Source of the DNA: Gemmataceae bacterium
GTDB lineage: Bacteria > Planctomycetota > Planctomycetia > Gemmatales > Gemmataceae
Assembly: GCA_025055795.1 (NCBI GenBank)
Contig: JANWVV010000012.1
Coordinates: 32,301 to 96,300 of the forward strand
Direction of reading: 5' to 3'
DNA: 64,000 nt
The translations under genes were made by a program, and so were the position numbers. The notes under the pieces are model-generated. The model was not told the origin of the DNA and searched no databases. It saw nothing but the letters and a program-made list of their open reading frames with translations. This document shows, one piece after another, positions 17,321-26,721 of the stretch. Numbering within the stretch: position 1 is the stretch's first letter; each line of letters opens with the position of its first letter.

Positions 17321-18457
17321 TTACTTTTTGTTTTTCTGACCGGCCAGGAAGTAAGCAACCAGAGCACGATGCAACGCGAGATAGGCCGGCTCACCCCCCA
17401 TGGGAGCAGGGGCCAAGGTCAGTTGATGCTTGAGGAGATGTTGCGCTAGCTCCGCCACATTGGTCCCTTGTGTATTCCAATTAGGGTTCCATAGGCCCCC
17501 CAGAGTCTCGCTTTTGAGAGTCCGCAAGGCGCTGTGCAACTGATTGAGAAAGCGTCGGACAGAGAGTGCTTCATCGAATGTAACACTTCGGACAATTGGT
17601 GTAGCGGCTTGTTCCAGGCGGGCGAGGGTATTTTCCAGTTGAGCGATAGCCGCCCGCTCCGGAGATTTCCCCGCAAGCAGGGGTAGCGCCACGGCGGCCA
17701 AGTCACGTTCCAACGCTTCGCGGATCGGCCGCAGCGATTCCTGATTCAACACTTCGGGAAATGGGAGCCGCTTGGCCTGACGAGCCAGATTAAGCAGTTC
17801 TCCTTTGGGGGTAGCAAAGCGCAATTCTTGTAAAAGCTGGGGCGGTAGGAATGCAGCGGCCGGTTGAGCAGCACGCAGATCAATCGTTCGCACTGCCTGG
17901 ATCAGCAGATTCAGGGCCTGCCCGGAAATAATATCCCCTTCATCGGGTGGACTGAGGGCTTTTACCAAGGCTTCGGCAGCTGGCGGCGACGGCAAGCCCG
18001 GACGGGAGGGGACAACAGCCGCTTTCTCATATTCCGCCTGTGCAGTGATCACCCGTTGGGCGGCATCGGGATTGTTAAGCAGCCGTGCAGCGGCCGCCTG
18101 CGCGGTTTGGAACGCCCGCTGGGTGGCGAGCTGGGCCGCGGTAGTGGTGGAGCCGCTGATATAGCTAGCCGAGCCCAAGGATTGTGGAGTGATTCCCCAG
18201 TATATGTAAGGAGCAGGGATGCCCATGTTGGGAGAAAATAGTTGCGGCGCCCGCGTGTAGGGCACCGTGATCCCTATAAACGTTCGCCCATAAACCGTTG
18301 GTACTGATGTTCCAAGATAAAATTGATAACGATAGGCTGGATGCTGATAGAGAGGATTCGGTGGGATGATAGCGGGCGTCGGGTACTGTGCTTCTAATCG
18401 AGGGAGACGCACCGCGACAAGAAAAATCGCACAAGCTAGTCCCAGACTGCGGGTCAT
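17321..18457 (-). CDS. Exported hypothetical protein (378 aa)
   Basis: I do not recognise a family. The ATG at 18457 is followed by a signal peptide (MTRSLGLACAIFLVAV, probable cleavage near LEAQ) and preceded by GGGGAG at 8 bases. The mature N-terminus is Pro/Tyr-rich (PTPAIIPPNPLYQHPAYRY), a pattern common in planctomycete secreted proteins. From about residue 90 to the end the sequence is mostly helical with Ala/Gln/Leu-rich stretches. It lies 58 bases downstream of the FecR-like gene in the same direction, so the two are probably one transcriptional unit. Likely an envelope or periplasmic protein. Confidence 0.75.
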   Translation of the reverse strand: MTRSLGLACAIFLVAVRLPRLEAQYPTPAIIPPNPLYQHPAYRYQFYLGTSVPTVYGRTFIGITVPYTRAPQLFSPNMGIPAPYIYWGITPQSLGSASYISGSTTTAAQLATQRAFQTAQAAAARLLNNPDAAQRVITAQAEYEKAAVVPSRPGLPSPPAAEALVKALSPPDEGDIISGQALNLLIQAVRTIDLRAAQPAAAFLPPQLLQELRFATPKGELLNLARQAKRLPFPEVLNQESLRPIREALERDLAAVALPLLAGKSPERAAIAQLENTLARLEQAATPIVRSVTFDEALSVRRFLNQLHSALRTLKSETLGGLWNPNWNTQGTNVAELAQHLLKHQLTLAPAPMGGEPAYLALHRALVAYFLAGQKNKK

Positions 18458-18515
18458 GGCGTGGTCTCCCCGGGGTATGAAGGCAATCATGAAGAAAACG
18501 TTTATTAACTTTATT

Positions 18516-19856
18516 CTATTTGTCGTTCGGTGATGACGGAAGGGAATCCGGCGGCAAAAGCTGTCGCCATTGCTGCTGGGTGCGTAAGGCGTCCTGTTGG
18601 GTACCGTCGGGCTTGTACGGAAAACGTTGGGTAGCAGGCACTAACCGCACGAGGTGCCAGGCGGCCAGGTTCCGGATGGTGGACCTTTCGTGACCTAGAT
18701 AATCGAGAAGAACCTGGTACGTTTCAGGCAGACGCAAATCTTCCTCTGAAAAACCCAGCAGCAGTTGCACGACAATCCGGGCTTCCGCGTCAGAGTAATG
18801 GATGCGTTGGGTCAAGATCAGATAAAGGTCCTGGTCGTGGTGAGGGTGTCGTGCCAGCCAATGGCGGAGCAATGCAACAAGCAGATCCCACTCCGCGCGA
18901 CTACGGGGAGCTTGTAAATGGCGTTCCAGTAACTCCAAATTGTCGAAAGCTAAGGCCATTAGCCAAGCAGCTGACCGCTCCGCGTTATTATCGGACTGAG
19001 CGAATTGGGTAAGAGCTCGTTCGGGATTATGGACGAATGCGGTGCGTAAGCGATCGAGAGCAGCCGCCAGGTCTTGTCCTTGTTTACTTAAGGGTCGGGC
19101 TAACTCGGCCCACGCGGGAAGTTGTTCGAGTTTGCGAGGTTGGCGGGGGGGACCTTGTAGACTGTCCCAACGTAGTTCGGCTGGCCCCGGTGGTGCCGAC
19201 AACGCCACGGCCACACCACCAACGTCAACACTCACGTTCCCTTTTACGACTAGCAACACGGCCGAAGCAAGCGGGCTGGCCCGCTCGGATTTGTCGCCTT
19301 CTTGACGCGGCCGAAAGCGAGTGCCCGCCGGCCAACGGCTGGTCACATCGAACAGCACCTGAGCCTCGGGATTTTCCAACGCAATGGTCCAATTCTGCTT
19401 CCAGAAGCGCAAACGGAGCACCACGGCGCCGACGCCCGCACTGTTACGCACAAGCACGCGGCCTGTTTCTAGCGTTAAGTCCAGCGATACGTCCTCGGAC
19501 GCGTGCAATGTGCCAGCCGTGTCAAAAACCGGCCACGGTGTGCGGCCATCCAGATCGGCCGGAAAGTCCACCGTTACCTTCCCATCTTTGCTCACCAGTC
19601 GGGCACTAGGAAAGGCAACAAACCGGTCTGTTGACAGTAACTCGCCATCCGCTTCCAGAGGACGATAACTGGTGCCGGCCGCAGGTCGGACAGCCAGGCT
19701 TCCAGCTGCACTAGCCAAACGGGCCACAGCGATCCGCCGGGGAGATGCTGAAGACTCCTGCTCCTCACATCCAGCCTTTGACTGTTGATCAAACAGAGCT
19801 GAGATAATCACCAGGCAGGTGAAAACCATCGTTGCCCAATTCGCAGAGTTGGCCAT
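18516..19856 (-). CDS. Exported FecR-like domain protein with C-terminal helical repeats
   Basis: The ATG at 19856 follows GGAAAG and begins a signal peptide (NWATMVFTCLVIISALF). The first half reads like a FecR-type beta domain: AGSLAVRPAAGTSYRPLEADG, LLSTDRFVAFPSARLVSKDG and LDLTLETGRVLVRNSAG, a pattern of short strands ending in a dimension-of-change loop. The second half (about residue 275 onward) is helical, with segments like SAAWLMALAFDNLELLERHL and TIRNLAAWHLVRLVP that resemble HEAT-like repeats. It pairs with the exported gene just downstream. The family call is tentative; the export signal and coding status are well supported. Confidence 0.75.
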   Translation of the reverse strand: MANSANWATMVFTCLVIISALFDQQSKAGCEEQESSASPRRIAVARLASAAGSLAVRPAAGTSYRPLEADGELLSTDRFVAFPSARLVSKDGKVTVDFPADLDGRTPWPVFDTAGTLHASEDVSLDLTLETGRVLVRNSAGVGAVVLRLRFWKQNWTIALENPEAQVLFDVTSRWPAGTRFRPRQEGDKSERASPLASAVLLVVKGNVSVDVGGVAVALSAPPGPAELRWDSLQGPPRQPRKLEQLPAWAELARPLSKQGQDLAAALDRLRTAFVHNPERALTQFAQSDNNAERSAAWLMALAFDNLELLERHLQAPRSRAEWDLLVALLRHWLARHPHHDQDLYLILTQRIHYSDAEARIVVQLLLGFSEEDLRLPETYQVLLDYLGHERSTIRNLAAWHLVRLVPATQRFPYKPDGTQQDALRTQQQWRQLLPPDSLPSSPNDK

Positions 19857-20073
19857 GTGATCTTTCCGCAAGCTCGTAATTCTGGTTTTCCAAAGATTAT
19901 TTTGGATGTTTCGACCTATCAAAATCAAAGAAGTAACTCTATCGCACAATGCATGAGTCTGGGTAACTTAGGTTTTGGTTCGGGTGTCCGCAAAACGACC
20001 TGCATGACGGTAACGAATACTCAAACTTGTCGAGGAGTTCAGTGCTGTAGAGAGCTGAGTAATCGTATGCAGG

Positions 20074-21078
20074 CTATTCGTTTATATATATGACGATTTT
20101 GCCTGTAAGCGTTCCGCTTTTGCCAAGCGTGTTTTCTTCTTGGAGGCGGTGAGCGGCTGCTGTCTGGCTTAGGGGGAAACGTCGACCGACGATGGCTTTG
20201 AGTTGGCCATTTATGAACCACCGGTTCATGTCTTCAGCACATACCCGTTGCTCGTCAGGCGTCATGTTGAACATGGCAAAGCCGTAAAGAGTCAAGTTTT
20301 TGACATAGAAAGGCCCGTTGGGCAAAACGGGTCGGGCTTGCCGACCAGCCATGACAATAATACGGCCCCGTTGGGCCGTCAGTTCGACAGTTTGGTCCAG
20401 ATTGCTTGGAGGTTGTGTTTCGTACCACACGTGGACTCCTTGACCGCTGGTCGCTTCGCGAATGACTGCTGCCACGTTGTCCGTTTTGTAATTAGCAACC
20501 ACCTCGGCCCCCAGTTCGCGGGCCAAAGTTGCTTTTTCTGCACTGCCGACGGTGGTAATCACGCGAGCGCCCACTGCTTTGGCCATTTGTACGACCATCG
20601 ATCCGACGCCCCCGGTACCTCCGTTAACGAAGACCCATTCGCCGGCCTGTAAACGAGCCCGGTGGAACAAACCTAGATGAGCGGTGATCCCCACCAGGGC
20701 AGCCGCTGCCGCTTGCTCCTCACTCACACCCTCCGGGATAGGATAGGCCCAATCCTGATCCACACAGACGTATTCAGCACATGTGCCCTGCCGACCTAAC
20801 AACCCTTGATTAGAACCCCATACCCGATCACCGACCCGAAAGCGGCTCACCCCCGGTCCAACAGCCTCAACTACTCCAGCAAAGTCCGTGCCTGTGATCG
20901 CTACTGGTTGCGGTAATGGCATCGGAGCTGTGCCCCGCCGGATGTATGTATCAATGGGATTAATCGCTGCCACTTTCACTCGTACTAGAATCTGCCCACT
21001 TTGGGGCTGTGGCGTAGCAACCTCTCCTACTTCGATCACTTCTGGTTCACCTGTTTGCCGGAAGTATGCTGCACGCAT
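20074..21078 (-). CDS. NAD(P)H:quinone oxidoreductase-like zinc-independent MDR enzyme
   Basis: This is a medium-chain dehydrogenase/reductase of the quinone oxidoreductase (zeta-crystallin) type, predicted to reduce quinones or enones with NADPH. The N-terminal domain has INPIDTYIRRG and GTDFAGVVEAVGPGVSRFRVGDRVWG; the nucleotide-binding motif VFVNGGTGGVGSMVVQMAK is at about residues 147-165. The structural and catalytic zinc cysteines of alcohol dehydrogenases are absent. At 334 residues it is the usual length. GGGAGG lies 8 bases before ATG 21078. It is a single gene, divergent from the phenylalanine hydroxylase gene. Exact substrate unknown. Confidence 0.9.
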   Translation of the reverse strand: MRAAYFRQTGEPEVIEVGEVATPQPQSGQILVRVKVAAINPIDTYIRRGTAPMPLPQPVAITGTDFAGVVEAVGPGVSRFRVGDRVWGSNQGLLGRQGTCAEYVCVDQDWAYPIPEGVSEEQAAAAALVGITAHLGLFHRARLQAGEWVFVNGGTGGVGSMVVQMAKAVGARVITTVGSAEKATLARELGAEVVANYKTDNVAAVIREATSGQGVHVWYETQPPSNLDQTVELTAQRGRIIVMAGRQARPVLPNGPFYVKNLTLYGFAMFNMTPDEQRVCAEDMNRWFINGQLKAIVGRRFPLSQTAAAHRLQEENTLGKSGTLTGKIVIYINE

Positions 21079-21423
21079 CCGCTTTGCCTCCCTTCGGAAA
21101 AGTGTCCTTTCAGGCAGATCTGGTCTGATTCATTGATCATTGGCGTTAGTATCACCAGCTATCCTAGAGAATTTCAAATAACACGTGAGATTGTAACCCC
21201 GCATGCACCTCGCTTCAGTCGGACGTTACATAGAGATTTCAGCGGACACATTCAACAAGCACATTCCTCTTACGAGCGGTAGAGAAAGCAATCGTTCTAA
21301 CTTTCTTTTCTGTAGTCGGTGTTGGCAAGGTACCTTGTTACAATTGCTCCGCTGAACATTCCAGAGGAGAAAGAGGTAAAATAGCTTGTGAGGACGAGCA
21401 CGTCATTGATGGAGGTCACTTCC
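21079..21423. other. Divergent intergenic region before the tyrosine-degradation genes
   Basis: This spacer lies between the quinone reductase gene (leftward) and phenylalanine hydroxylase (rightward). It should hold both promoters, but no convincing -35/-10 pair or operator dyad was recognised. An in-frame GTG at 21388 and ATG at 21409 precede the chosen start of the next gene. Confidence 0.4.
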
Positions 21424-22350
21424 ATGCAAGCGGGTGCCACTCTCATTGAATACGGTCAGCCGATTGATCCGGAGTTGATGGTCAAGCCGCCCGACCAGGC
21501 GGAATTCGCGTTGGACCCCGGCCACCCGGGTGAGCACGACGCGGCCTATGTGGCTCGCCGCCGGGAACTGTTCTACCTATGCCGCAAGCATCGTTTGGAG
21601 AATTTGGGGCCCCCGATCATTGAATACAACGCCGAAGAAACCAGGATCTGGCGGGAGGTAGCTCCCAAGCTGGATGAGCTCCACCGCAAATATGCCTGCT
21701 CGATCTACTTGAAGGCCAAGGATGCGCTGGCCATCACTCAGGAGGAAGTGCCCCAACTACGGACCATCAGTGCTCGGCTGGAGCAGGAAACACAGATGCA
21801 TCTGGTACCCGCTGAGGGGGCACTCCCCTATCGGACTTTCTACGAGTACATTGCCCGTCGGGGCTTTCCTGTCACTCAATTCATCCGGCACGGCTCGCAT
21901 CCCGAGTTCACCCCTGAACCCGACATGATCCACGATTGTTTAGGTCATGTACCACCGTTGATGAATCGGGACTATGCGGAATTATTGGTCCTTATCGGTC
22001 GTGCTGCCGCCGCTGCGCAAAAGGGGGAGCACGTTCTAGCTCTCAAACGTTTCAGTTGGTTCAGCATTGAATTCGGCCTGATCGAGGAATGCGGAGAAAC
22101 CAAGATATTTGGAGCGGGTATCCTGTCCAGCTTCGGGGAGATTCCGCATGCCATGTTTTCCAAGGACGTCACCCGCCGCCCCTTTGTGACCGACGTAGTC
22201 ATTAATACCGATTACGACCCAACCCAGATGCAGAAAGACTTTTTCATCGCCCCCTCATTCCCCTTTTTGCGTGAAGAATTGACACAATTGATACGGCGAT
22301 TGAATATCCCTGTACTTCCAGCCGTTCCAACGGGGAACATCGCGGGCTGA
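21424..22350 (+). CDS. phhA: Phenylalanine 4-monooxygenase
   Basis: This is a tetrahydropterin-dependent aromatic amino acid hydroxylase that converts phenylalanine to tyrosine. The iron ligands are visible in PDMIHDCLGHVPPL (two His) and SIEFGLIEE (Glu); PYRTFYEYIARRGFPVTQFIRHGSH is also typical of the family. ATG 21424 is chosen because GGAGGT sits exactly 7 bases upstream; two earlier in-frame starts lack this. The 308-residue product is somewhat longer than short bacterial forms because of an N-terminal extension of about 45 residues, and it lacks a separate regulatory ACT domain. It heads a cluster with HPPD, a FAH-family hydrolase and a homogentisate dioxygenase-like gene, which supports a role in Phe/Tyr breakdown. 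Confidence 0.93.
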   Translation: MQAGATLIEYGQPIDPELMVKPPDQAEFALDPGHPGEHDAAYVARRRELFYLCRKHRLENLGPPIIEYNAEETRIWREVAPKLDELHRKYACSIYLKAKDALAITQEEVPQLRTISARLEQETQMHLVPAEGALPYRTFYEYIARRGFPVTQFIRHGSHPEFTPEPDMIHDCLGHVPPLMNRDYAELLVLIGRAAAAAQKGEHVLALKRFSWFSIEFGLIEECGETKIFGAGILSSFGEIPHAMFSKDVTRRPFVTDVVINTDYDPTQMQKDFFIAPSFPFLREELTQLIRRLNIPVLPAVPTGNIAG

Positions 22351-22645
22351 TTTGCCACCTTAAAAGTAGTATCGCCTAGAAGTTGTGAAAGAGGAAGCTA
22401 CAAATGAATAGACCAACTCCAGGCATTTTACATTACCGCTCAGGCCTGCATTATGTTGTCTGAAGTTTGTTATAGGCTTAGAAACTAAGCCGGTATCCCT
22501 TCATACAAAACGCTATTCCATATATGGCAGGTGATCGACTTTCAAAGAACAGGCCCCAATTGTCGGAGCGACAGATTGACTATCCGTCTAAAAAGCACAT
22601 ACAGGATGGTGGTGTTGGGCCTTTACATCCGGCGAGGGAGACAAC

Positions 22646-23746
22646 ATGGGTGACATCATCTTACGCAAGATTGATCACGTGCGTTTTTTTGTAGGAAACG
22701 CTCGGCAATCGGCATTTTTTTACCGCAATGCCTTCGGGTTTGACGTGGTGGCCTACGCTGGGCTGGAAACGAAGGTACGGCATGAAGCCGGCTATGTGCT
22801 GAAGCAAGGCGACATCACCTTCGTTTTGACGTCGCCATTGTCAGCTCAGCATCCGGAAAGTTACCGGTTGATCCAGCATGGCGACGGCGTTATGGACATC
22901 GCTTTTGAGGTGCCGGATGTCCGTCAGGCCTTCGAGGAGGCTGTGCGGCGGGGAGCCAAGGCCGTTCAGCCACCCCAGGCATTGGAAGACGAGTTCGGCG
23001 TGCTGGAGGTGGCCACCATAGCCACTTATGGAGACACCCGGCACAGCTTCATCAATCGCGACCGTTATGCGGGTGTTTTTGCCCCGGGATTTCGACCCAT
23101 CGATCCGGAACGGTATCAACCTTCTACACGTCGTCCAACCGGACTTGTGGCTATTGACCACATCGTGGGCAACGTCGAAGAAGGCAAGATGAATGAGTGG
23201 GTTGCCTGGTATCGTGACGTGCTTGGTTTCACACAACTGATTTCATTTGATGACAAAGACATTTCGACCGAATACTCGGCCCTGATGTCGAAGGTGATGC
23301 AAAATGGCAGCGGCCGCATCAAGTTTCCTATCAATGAGCCGGCTCCTGGCAAACGACGGAGTCAAATTGAGGAGTATTTGCAGTTTTACGGCGGCCCGGG
23401 AGTACAGCACATCGCTCTGCTCACCGGTGATATTATTCAGACGGTCCGGGCCATGCGGGCTAACGACGTCTCCTTCCTGCGAGTTCCCAAAACCTATTAT
23501 GAGGTACTGCCCCAGAGGGTGGGACCCATTCAGGAGAACATTGCCGAACTAGCCGAACTGGGGATCCTGGTAGACCGGGATGATGAAGGTTACATGCTAC
23601 AAATCTTTACCAAGCCGGTGTGCGACCGACCGACGCTGTTTTTTGAGGTGATTCAGCGTCGCGGTGCGCGGAGCTTCGGCAAGGGGAATTTCAAGGCCCT
23701 TTTTGAGGCCATCGAGCGGGAGCAGGCGTTGCGAGGAACCTTGTAG
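22646..23746 (+). CDS. hppD: 4-hydroxyphenylpyruvate dioxygenase
   Basis: This non-heme iron enzyme converts 4-hydroxyphenylpyruvate to homogentisate. It has two glyoxalase-like halves (RKIDHVRFFVGNARQSAFFY at the start; LVAIDHIVGNV near residue 170). Metal ligands are the His in AIDHIVGN, the His in GPGVQHIALLTGDI and the Glu in TLFFEVIQRRGARSFGKGNF. The C-terminal signature GNFKALFEAIEREQ is intact and the 366-residue length is standard. A GAGGGAG ribosome-binding site precedes ATG 22646. It lies 295 bases after phhA and upstream of the FAH-family and homogentisate genes in the same direction. Confidence 0.95.
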   Translation: MGDIILRKIDHVRFFVGNARQSAFFYRNAFGFDVVAYAGLETKVRHEAGYVLKQGDITFVLTSPLSAQHPESYRLIQHGDGVMDIAFEVPDVRQAFEEAVRRGAKAVQPPQALEDEFGVLEVATIATYGDTRHSFINRDRYAGVFAPGFRPIDPERYQPSTRRPTGLVAIDHIVGNVEEGKMNEWVAWYRDVLGFTQLISFDDKDISTEYSALMSKVMQNGSGRIKFPINEPAPGKRRSQIEEYLQFYGGPGVQHIALLTGDIIQTVRAMRANDVSFLRVPKTYYEVLPQRVGPIQENIAELAELGILVDRDDEGYMLQIFTKPVCDRPTLFFEVIQRRGARSFGKGNFKALFEAIEREQALRGTL

Positions 23747-23921
23747 CAGAATTGCTGGATAGAGGCATAGCGGCCCTGAAGGCAAACTTCATCAGCAACC
23801 ATCAAGCCGTCAAGGTTTCAGAGGGTTATAGTATCCCGCGGAAGAAGCAGCCCCAGAGCAAACCAGGGACAGTATTGCAAAGCGGAGGCCGGATTTTGCG
23901 CTATCTGTGCAGGAGGAGCGA

Positions 23922-24632
23922 GTGCCCGTACCATTTGCCGTGACCTCGATTCGGGATTTTTACGCTTTTGAGGAGCATGTGCGTACCTGTCGGGCCCATC
24001 GCGGGTTGGCCATGGTGCCTCAGTGGTACCAGGTGCCAGTTTTCTACTTTTCGAATCCAGCCGCGGTAATTGGTGACGGTGATCCGGTGTGGGCTCCCCG
24101 TGGGTGCCAAGAGCTGGACTACGAATTGGAGCTGGCCGCTGTGGTGGCCCGACCCGCCCGCGACCTGCCCGCGGATGACTCGGCTCTGGAATGCCTGGCC
24201 GGCTTCACCATCATGAACGACTGGAGTGCTCGGGATCTGCAACGCGTCGAGATGGCTGTTGGTTTGGGTCCGAGCAAAAGTAAAGATTTTGCCACCAGTC
24301 TGGGTCCGAGTATTGTGCCGTTGGATCAGCTCCGAGACCGTTACCACGATGGTCGGCTCCATCTGGAGATGACCGCGTGGGTCAATGGCCGCTTGTATTC
24401 GCGAGGTAACGCAGGGACCATGTATTGGACCTGGCCTCAGATTCTGGCCCATGCCAGCCGGGATACCGAGCTGCGACCCGGCGACGTCATCGGCTCGGGG
24501 ACGGTCGGCAGCGGCTGCATTCTCGAACTGACCCCCCAGGCTGTAGGCGGTTGGCTGCAGCCGGGTGATATCGTTGAGCTCCGGATCGAACGGCTGGGCT
24601 GTTTAAGCAACCGGGTCATACCGCATCCATGA
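23922..24632 (+). CDS. Fumarylacetoacetate hydrolase family protein (GTG start)
   Basis: This is a FAH-family C-C hydrolase; in this context it most likely cleaves fumarylacetoacetate to fumarate and acetoacetate, the last step of tyrosine catabolism. Typical motifs are FYFSNPAAVIGDGDPV, LDYELELAAVVAR (metal-binding Glu pair), GFTIMNDWSARDLQ, GPSKSKDFATSLGP and DVIGSGTVGSGC. There is no ATG near the start. GTG 23922 is preferred because AGGAGG ends 5 bases before it; GTG 23907 is the alternative, and a stop at 23829 limits any extension. At about 236 residues it holds the catalytic domain only and lacks the longer N-terminal part seen in many relatives. It is followed 78 bases later by the homogentisate dioxygenase-like gene. 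Confidence 0.88.
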   Translation: MPVPFAVTSIRDFYAFEEHVRTCRAHRGLAMVPQWYQVPVFYFSNPAAVIGDGDPVWAPRGCQELDYELELAAVVARPARDLPADDSALECLAGFTIMNDWSARDLQRVEMAVGLGPSKSKDFATSLGPSIVPLDQLRDRYHDGRLHLEMTAWVNGRLYSRGNAGTMYWTWPQILAHASRDTELRPGDVIGSGTVGSGCILELTPQAVGGWLQPGDIVELRIERLGCLSNRVIPHP

Positions 24633-24710
24633 TCCCGCAGGCCTGGAACTGGTACACCACACTGACCTGACGTTCCTCTGCCCCCTCTGCCTCTGTGGGA
24701 GATCAAAGCC

Positions 24711-25889
24711 ATGCCATATTACCGCACTTTAGGCAGCATTCCTCGTAAGCGACACATTGCCCATCGGACGCAGCCCGGTTTCCGTAATGAGGGTTTGTAT
24801 TACGAAGAAGTCTGGACACGGGCGGGGTTCAGCCGGGCATATACCATCATGTATCATCGACGTCCCCCTACACGGGTACGCAAGGTGGAGTCGGCTGGCC
24901 GCTGGACTGTCGAACGGGTCCCGCAAGCAGTGCTTCGGCACCATCATATACGGACCGCAGGATTGCCCCGCCAGGGCGATTCGATTTCCGGTCGCGTGCC
25001 GTTGCTAACCAACGATGATGTAACGCTGTGGCGTTGTCGTCCGGCCACCGCACAGGTGGAATGGTTTCGGAATGCCGCTGCCGACGAAATCCTATTTGTG
25101 CACAAGGGCCAGGGAACAGTTCTTTCTCCCTTGGGCCGGCTTCCCTTCCGTCCTTATGACTATATCGTCATCCCGCGTGGTCTTCTCTGGCGGCTGGAGA
25201 CTCCTGCCGATACGACGTTGGATCTGGTGATTATCGAAGCACGCGGCCTGGTCGATTTTCCCAACCGCTATCGCAATCCAGATGGTCAGTTTAAACTCGG
25301 TGCCCCTTTTTGCGAACGGGATCTGCACGGCCCGAGCGAACTACTGGATCATGGGGAAGACGGCAGCGGACGTGAAACCGTTGTGTTGATCAAAGATGGC
25401 GATCGCCTCAGCCGGTATACTTTAGCGGATGATCCGTGCGACGTAGTTGGCTGGGACGGATACGTTTATCCCTTCACCTTCAATGCCGACGACTTCGAGC
25501 CGATTACAGGCACTGTTCATCAGCCGCCGCCCATCCATCAGACCTTCGAAGCCGATGGGTTTGTCGTATGCACGTTTGCTCCGCGTATGCTTGACACCCA
25601 CCCGGAGGCCATCAAGGTGCCCTACGCCCACAGCAACGTCGAGAGTGACGAAGTACTTTACTACGTACGCGGGCGTTTCAGTAGTCGCCGTGGAGTCGAG
25701 GAGGCCTCGATCACCCTCCATCCCCATGGTATTCCCCACGGACCGCACCCTGGTACCATTGCCGCCAGCTTCAGCCACCAGCGGACAGACGAACTGGCTG
25801 TGATGATCGATACGTTCCGTCCTCTCTACCTTACCCCCCAGGCTCTTCACTACGACGATCCCCAATATCCGTATTCGTGGCTTGACTGA
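24711..25889 (+). CDS. hmgA: Homogentisate 1,2-dioxygenase-like protein
   Basis: A cupin-fold ring-cleaving dioxygenase predicted to open homogentisate to maleylacetoacetate. The C-terminal metal-site region reads PYAHSNVESDEVLYYVRG (His and acidic ligands) and HPHGIPHGPHPG (His ligand). It belongs to the compact bacterial branch of about 390 residues rather than the longer 430-450-residue form. The start ATG 24711 begins MPYYRTLGSIPRKRH, typical of the branch. Neighbours hppD and the FAH-family hydrolase complete the path; no maleylacetoacetate isomerase gene is in the window. The last 59 bases overlap the 3' end of lspA on the opposite strand. Confidence 0.88.
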   Translation: MPYYRTLGSIPRKRHIAHRTQPGFRNEGLYYEEVWTRAGFSRAYTIMYHRRPPTRVRKVESAGRWTVERVPQAVLRHHHIRTAGLPRQGDSISGRVPLLTNDDVTLWRCRPATAQVEWFRNAAADEILFVHKGQGTVLSPLGRLPFRPYDYIVIPRGLLWRLETPADTTLDLVIIEARGLVDFPNRYRNPDGQFKLGAPFCERDLHGPSELLDHGEDGSGRETVVLIKDGDRLSRYTLADDPCDVVGWDGYVYPFTFNADDFEPITGTVHQPPPIHQTFEADGFVVCTFAPRMLDTHPEAIKVPYAHSNVESDEVLYYVRGRFSSRRGVEEASITLHPHGIPHGPHPGTIAASFSHQRTDELAVMIDTFRPLYLTPQALHYDDPQYPYSWLD

Positions 25890-26721
25890 CGCCATCCCTC
25901 GCATGGCAATTCGCAGGCGAAGCCGATGCAGGACCGGCTACTGAAGCGTCAGAGTTTGCCGGGGTGAGCGACGTCGTTGCTGGCTGGCCATCAGGGCTGT
26001 GAGAAATTGATGCAACAGGGGGGGCAGAAACCGCAGGGATCGACTTGTCGGGGCCGCATACGGCTGGAGTCGCAGGCATGCTCGATTGGTTCATCGTCAA
26101 GTCTTCAGCAGGTTTGATAGGCAGAAAAAAGGCGTGAAAAAATAATAGCGTGGCTCCGCAAACCAGACAGCAATCGGCGACGTTGAACACCGGCCAATCG
26201 ATCTTATAGAAATAGAGGAAGTCCCGTACGCCGAAAAAAACCAGGCGATCATAGAGATTGCCAAGCGTACCGCCCAGAATCAGACCCAAGGCCATACTGA
26301 GCCACAGATCCCGGGCAGTGGCACACCGCCACCCCCACAACACAATCACAACCGCAGCTAGACCGCTGACGACTGCGAAAACCGTATTTGCCCGCAAGCG
26401 ATGGGATTGGCCCATGCCAAAGAGGGCTCCATGGTTGACCCGCGGCATCACCGGTGCATTCAGCCGCTGGAGGGGGCCTCGCCAGTCCTCGCTGAGCGGA
26501 GTACTCAAATCGTATTGGGCTACCAACTTGAACCAGCCTGGGAGCACGTCATAGCTGTTGCCGTGACCGTCGCTCCAGTAACCCTCCCTATACAACCATC
26601 CAAAAACCGCATACTTGCTCACTTGGTCGGCGACCAGACCTATGCAAGCCAAACTGATAAACAACCATCGATAAGTCGTCCATACCATTGGGGGCAACGT
26701 CTCCACCCAGCAAGCCGTCAT
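25831..26721 (-). CDS. lspA: Signal peptidase II (prolipoprotein signal peptidase) with long C-terminal tail
   Basis: This membrane aspartyl protease removes signal peptides from prolipoproteins. Catalytic aspartates are in GGTLGNLYDRLVFFGVRDF and FNVADCCLVCG; NHGALFGMG matches the NxGxxFG motif. Four membrane helices are visible (about 14-35, 113-129, 138-158 and 188-203). Two features are unusual: the first periplasmic loop is long (about 36-100), and about 90 residues of Ser/Pro/Ala-rich, probably disordered sequence follow the last helix, where typical proteins end near 165-170. The tail overlaps the end of the convergent homogentisate dioxygenase gene by 59 bases. The start is uncertain: ATG 26721 or ATG 26688, neither with a good ribosome-binding site. 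Confidence 0.9.
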   Translation of the reverse strand: MTACWVETLPPMVWTTYRWLFISLACIGLVADQVSKYAVFGWLYREGYWSDGHGNSYDVLPGWFKLVAQYDLSTPLSEDWRGPLQRLNAPVMPRVNHGALFGMGQSHRLRANTVFAVVSGLAAVVIVLWGWRCATARDLWLSMALGLILGGTLGNLYDRLVFFGVRDFLYFYKIDWPVFNVADCCLVCGATLLFFHAFFLPIKPAEDLTMNQSSMPATPAVCGPDKSIPAVSAPPVASISHSPDGQPATTSLTPANSDASVAGPASASPANCHARDGVSQATNTDIGDRRSEEPGG

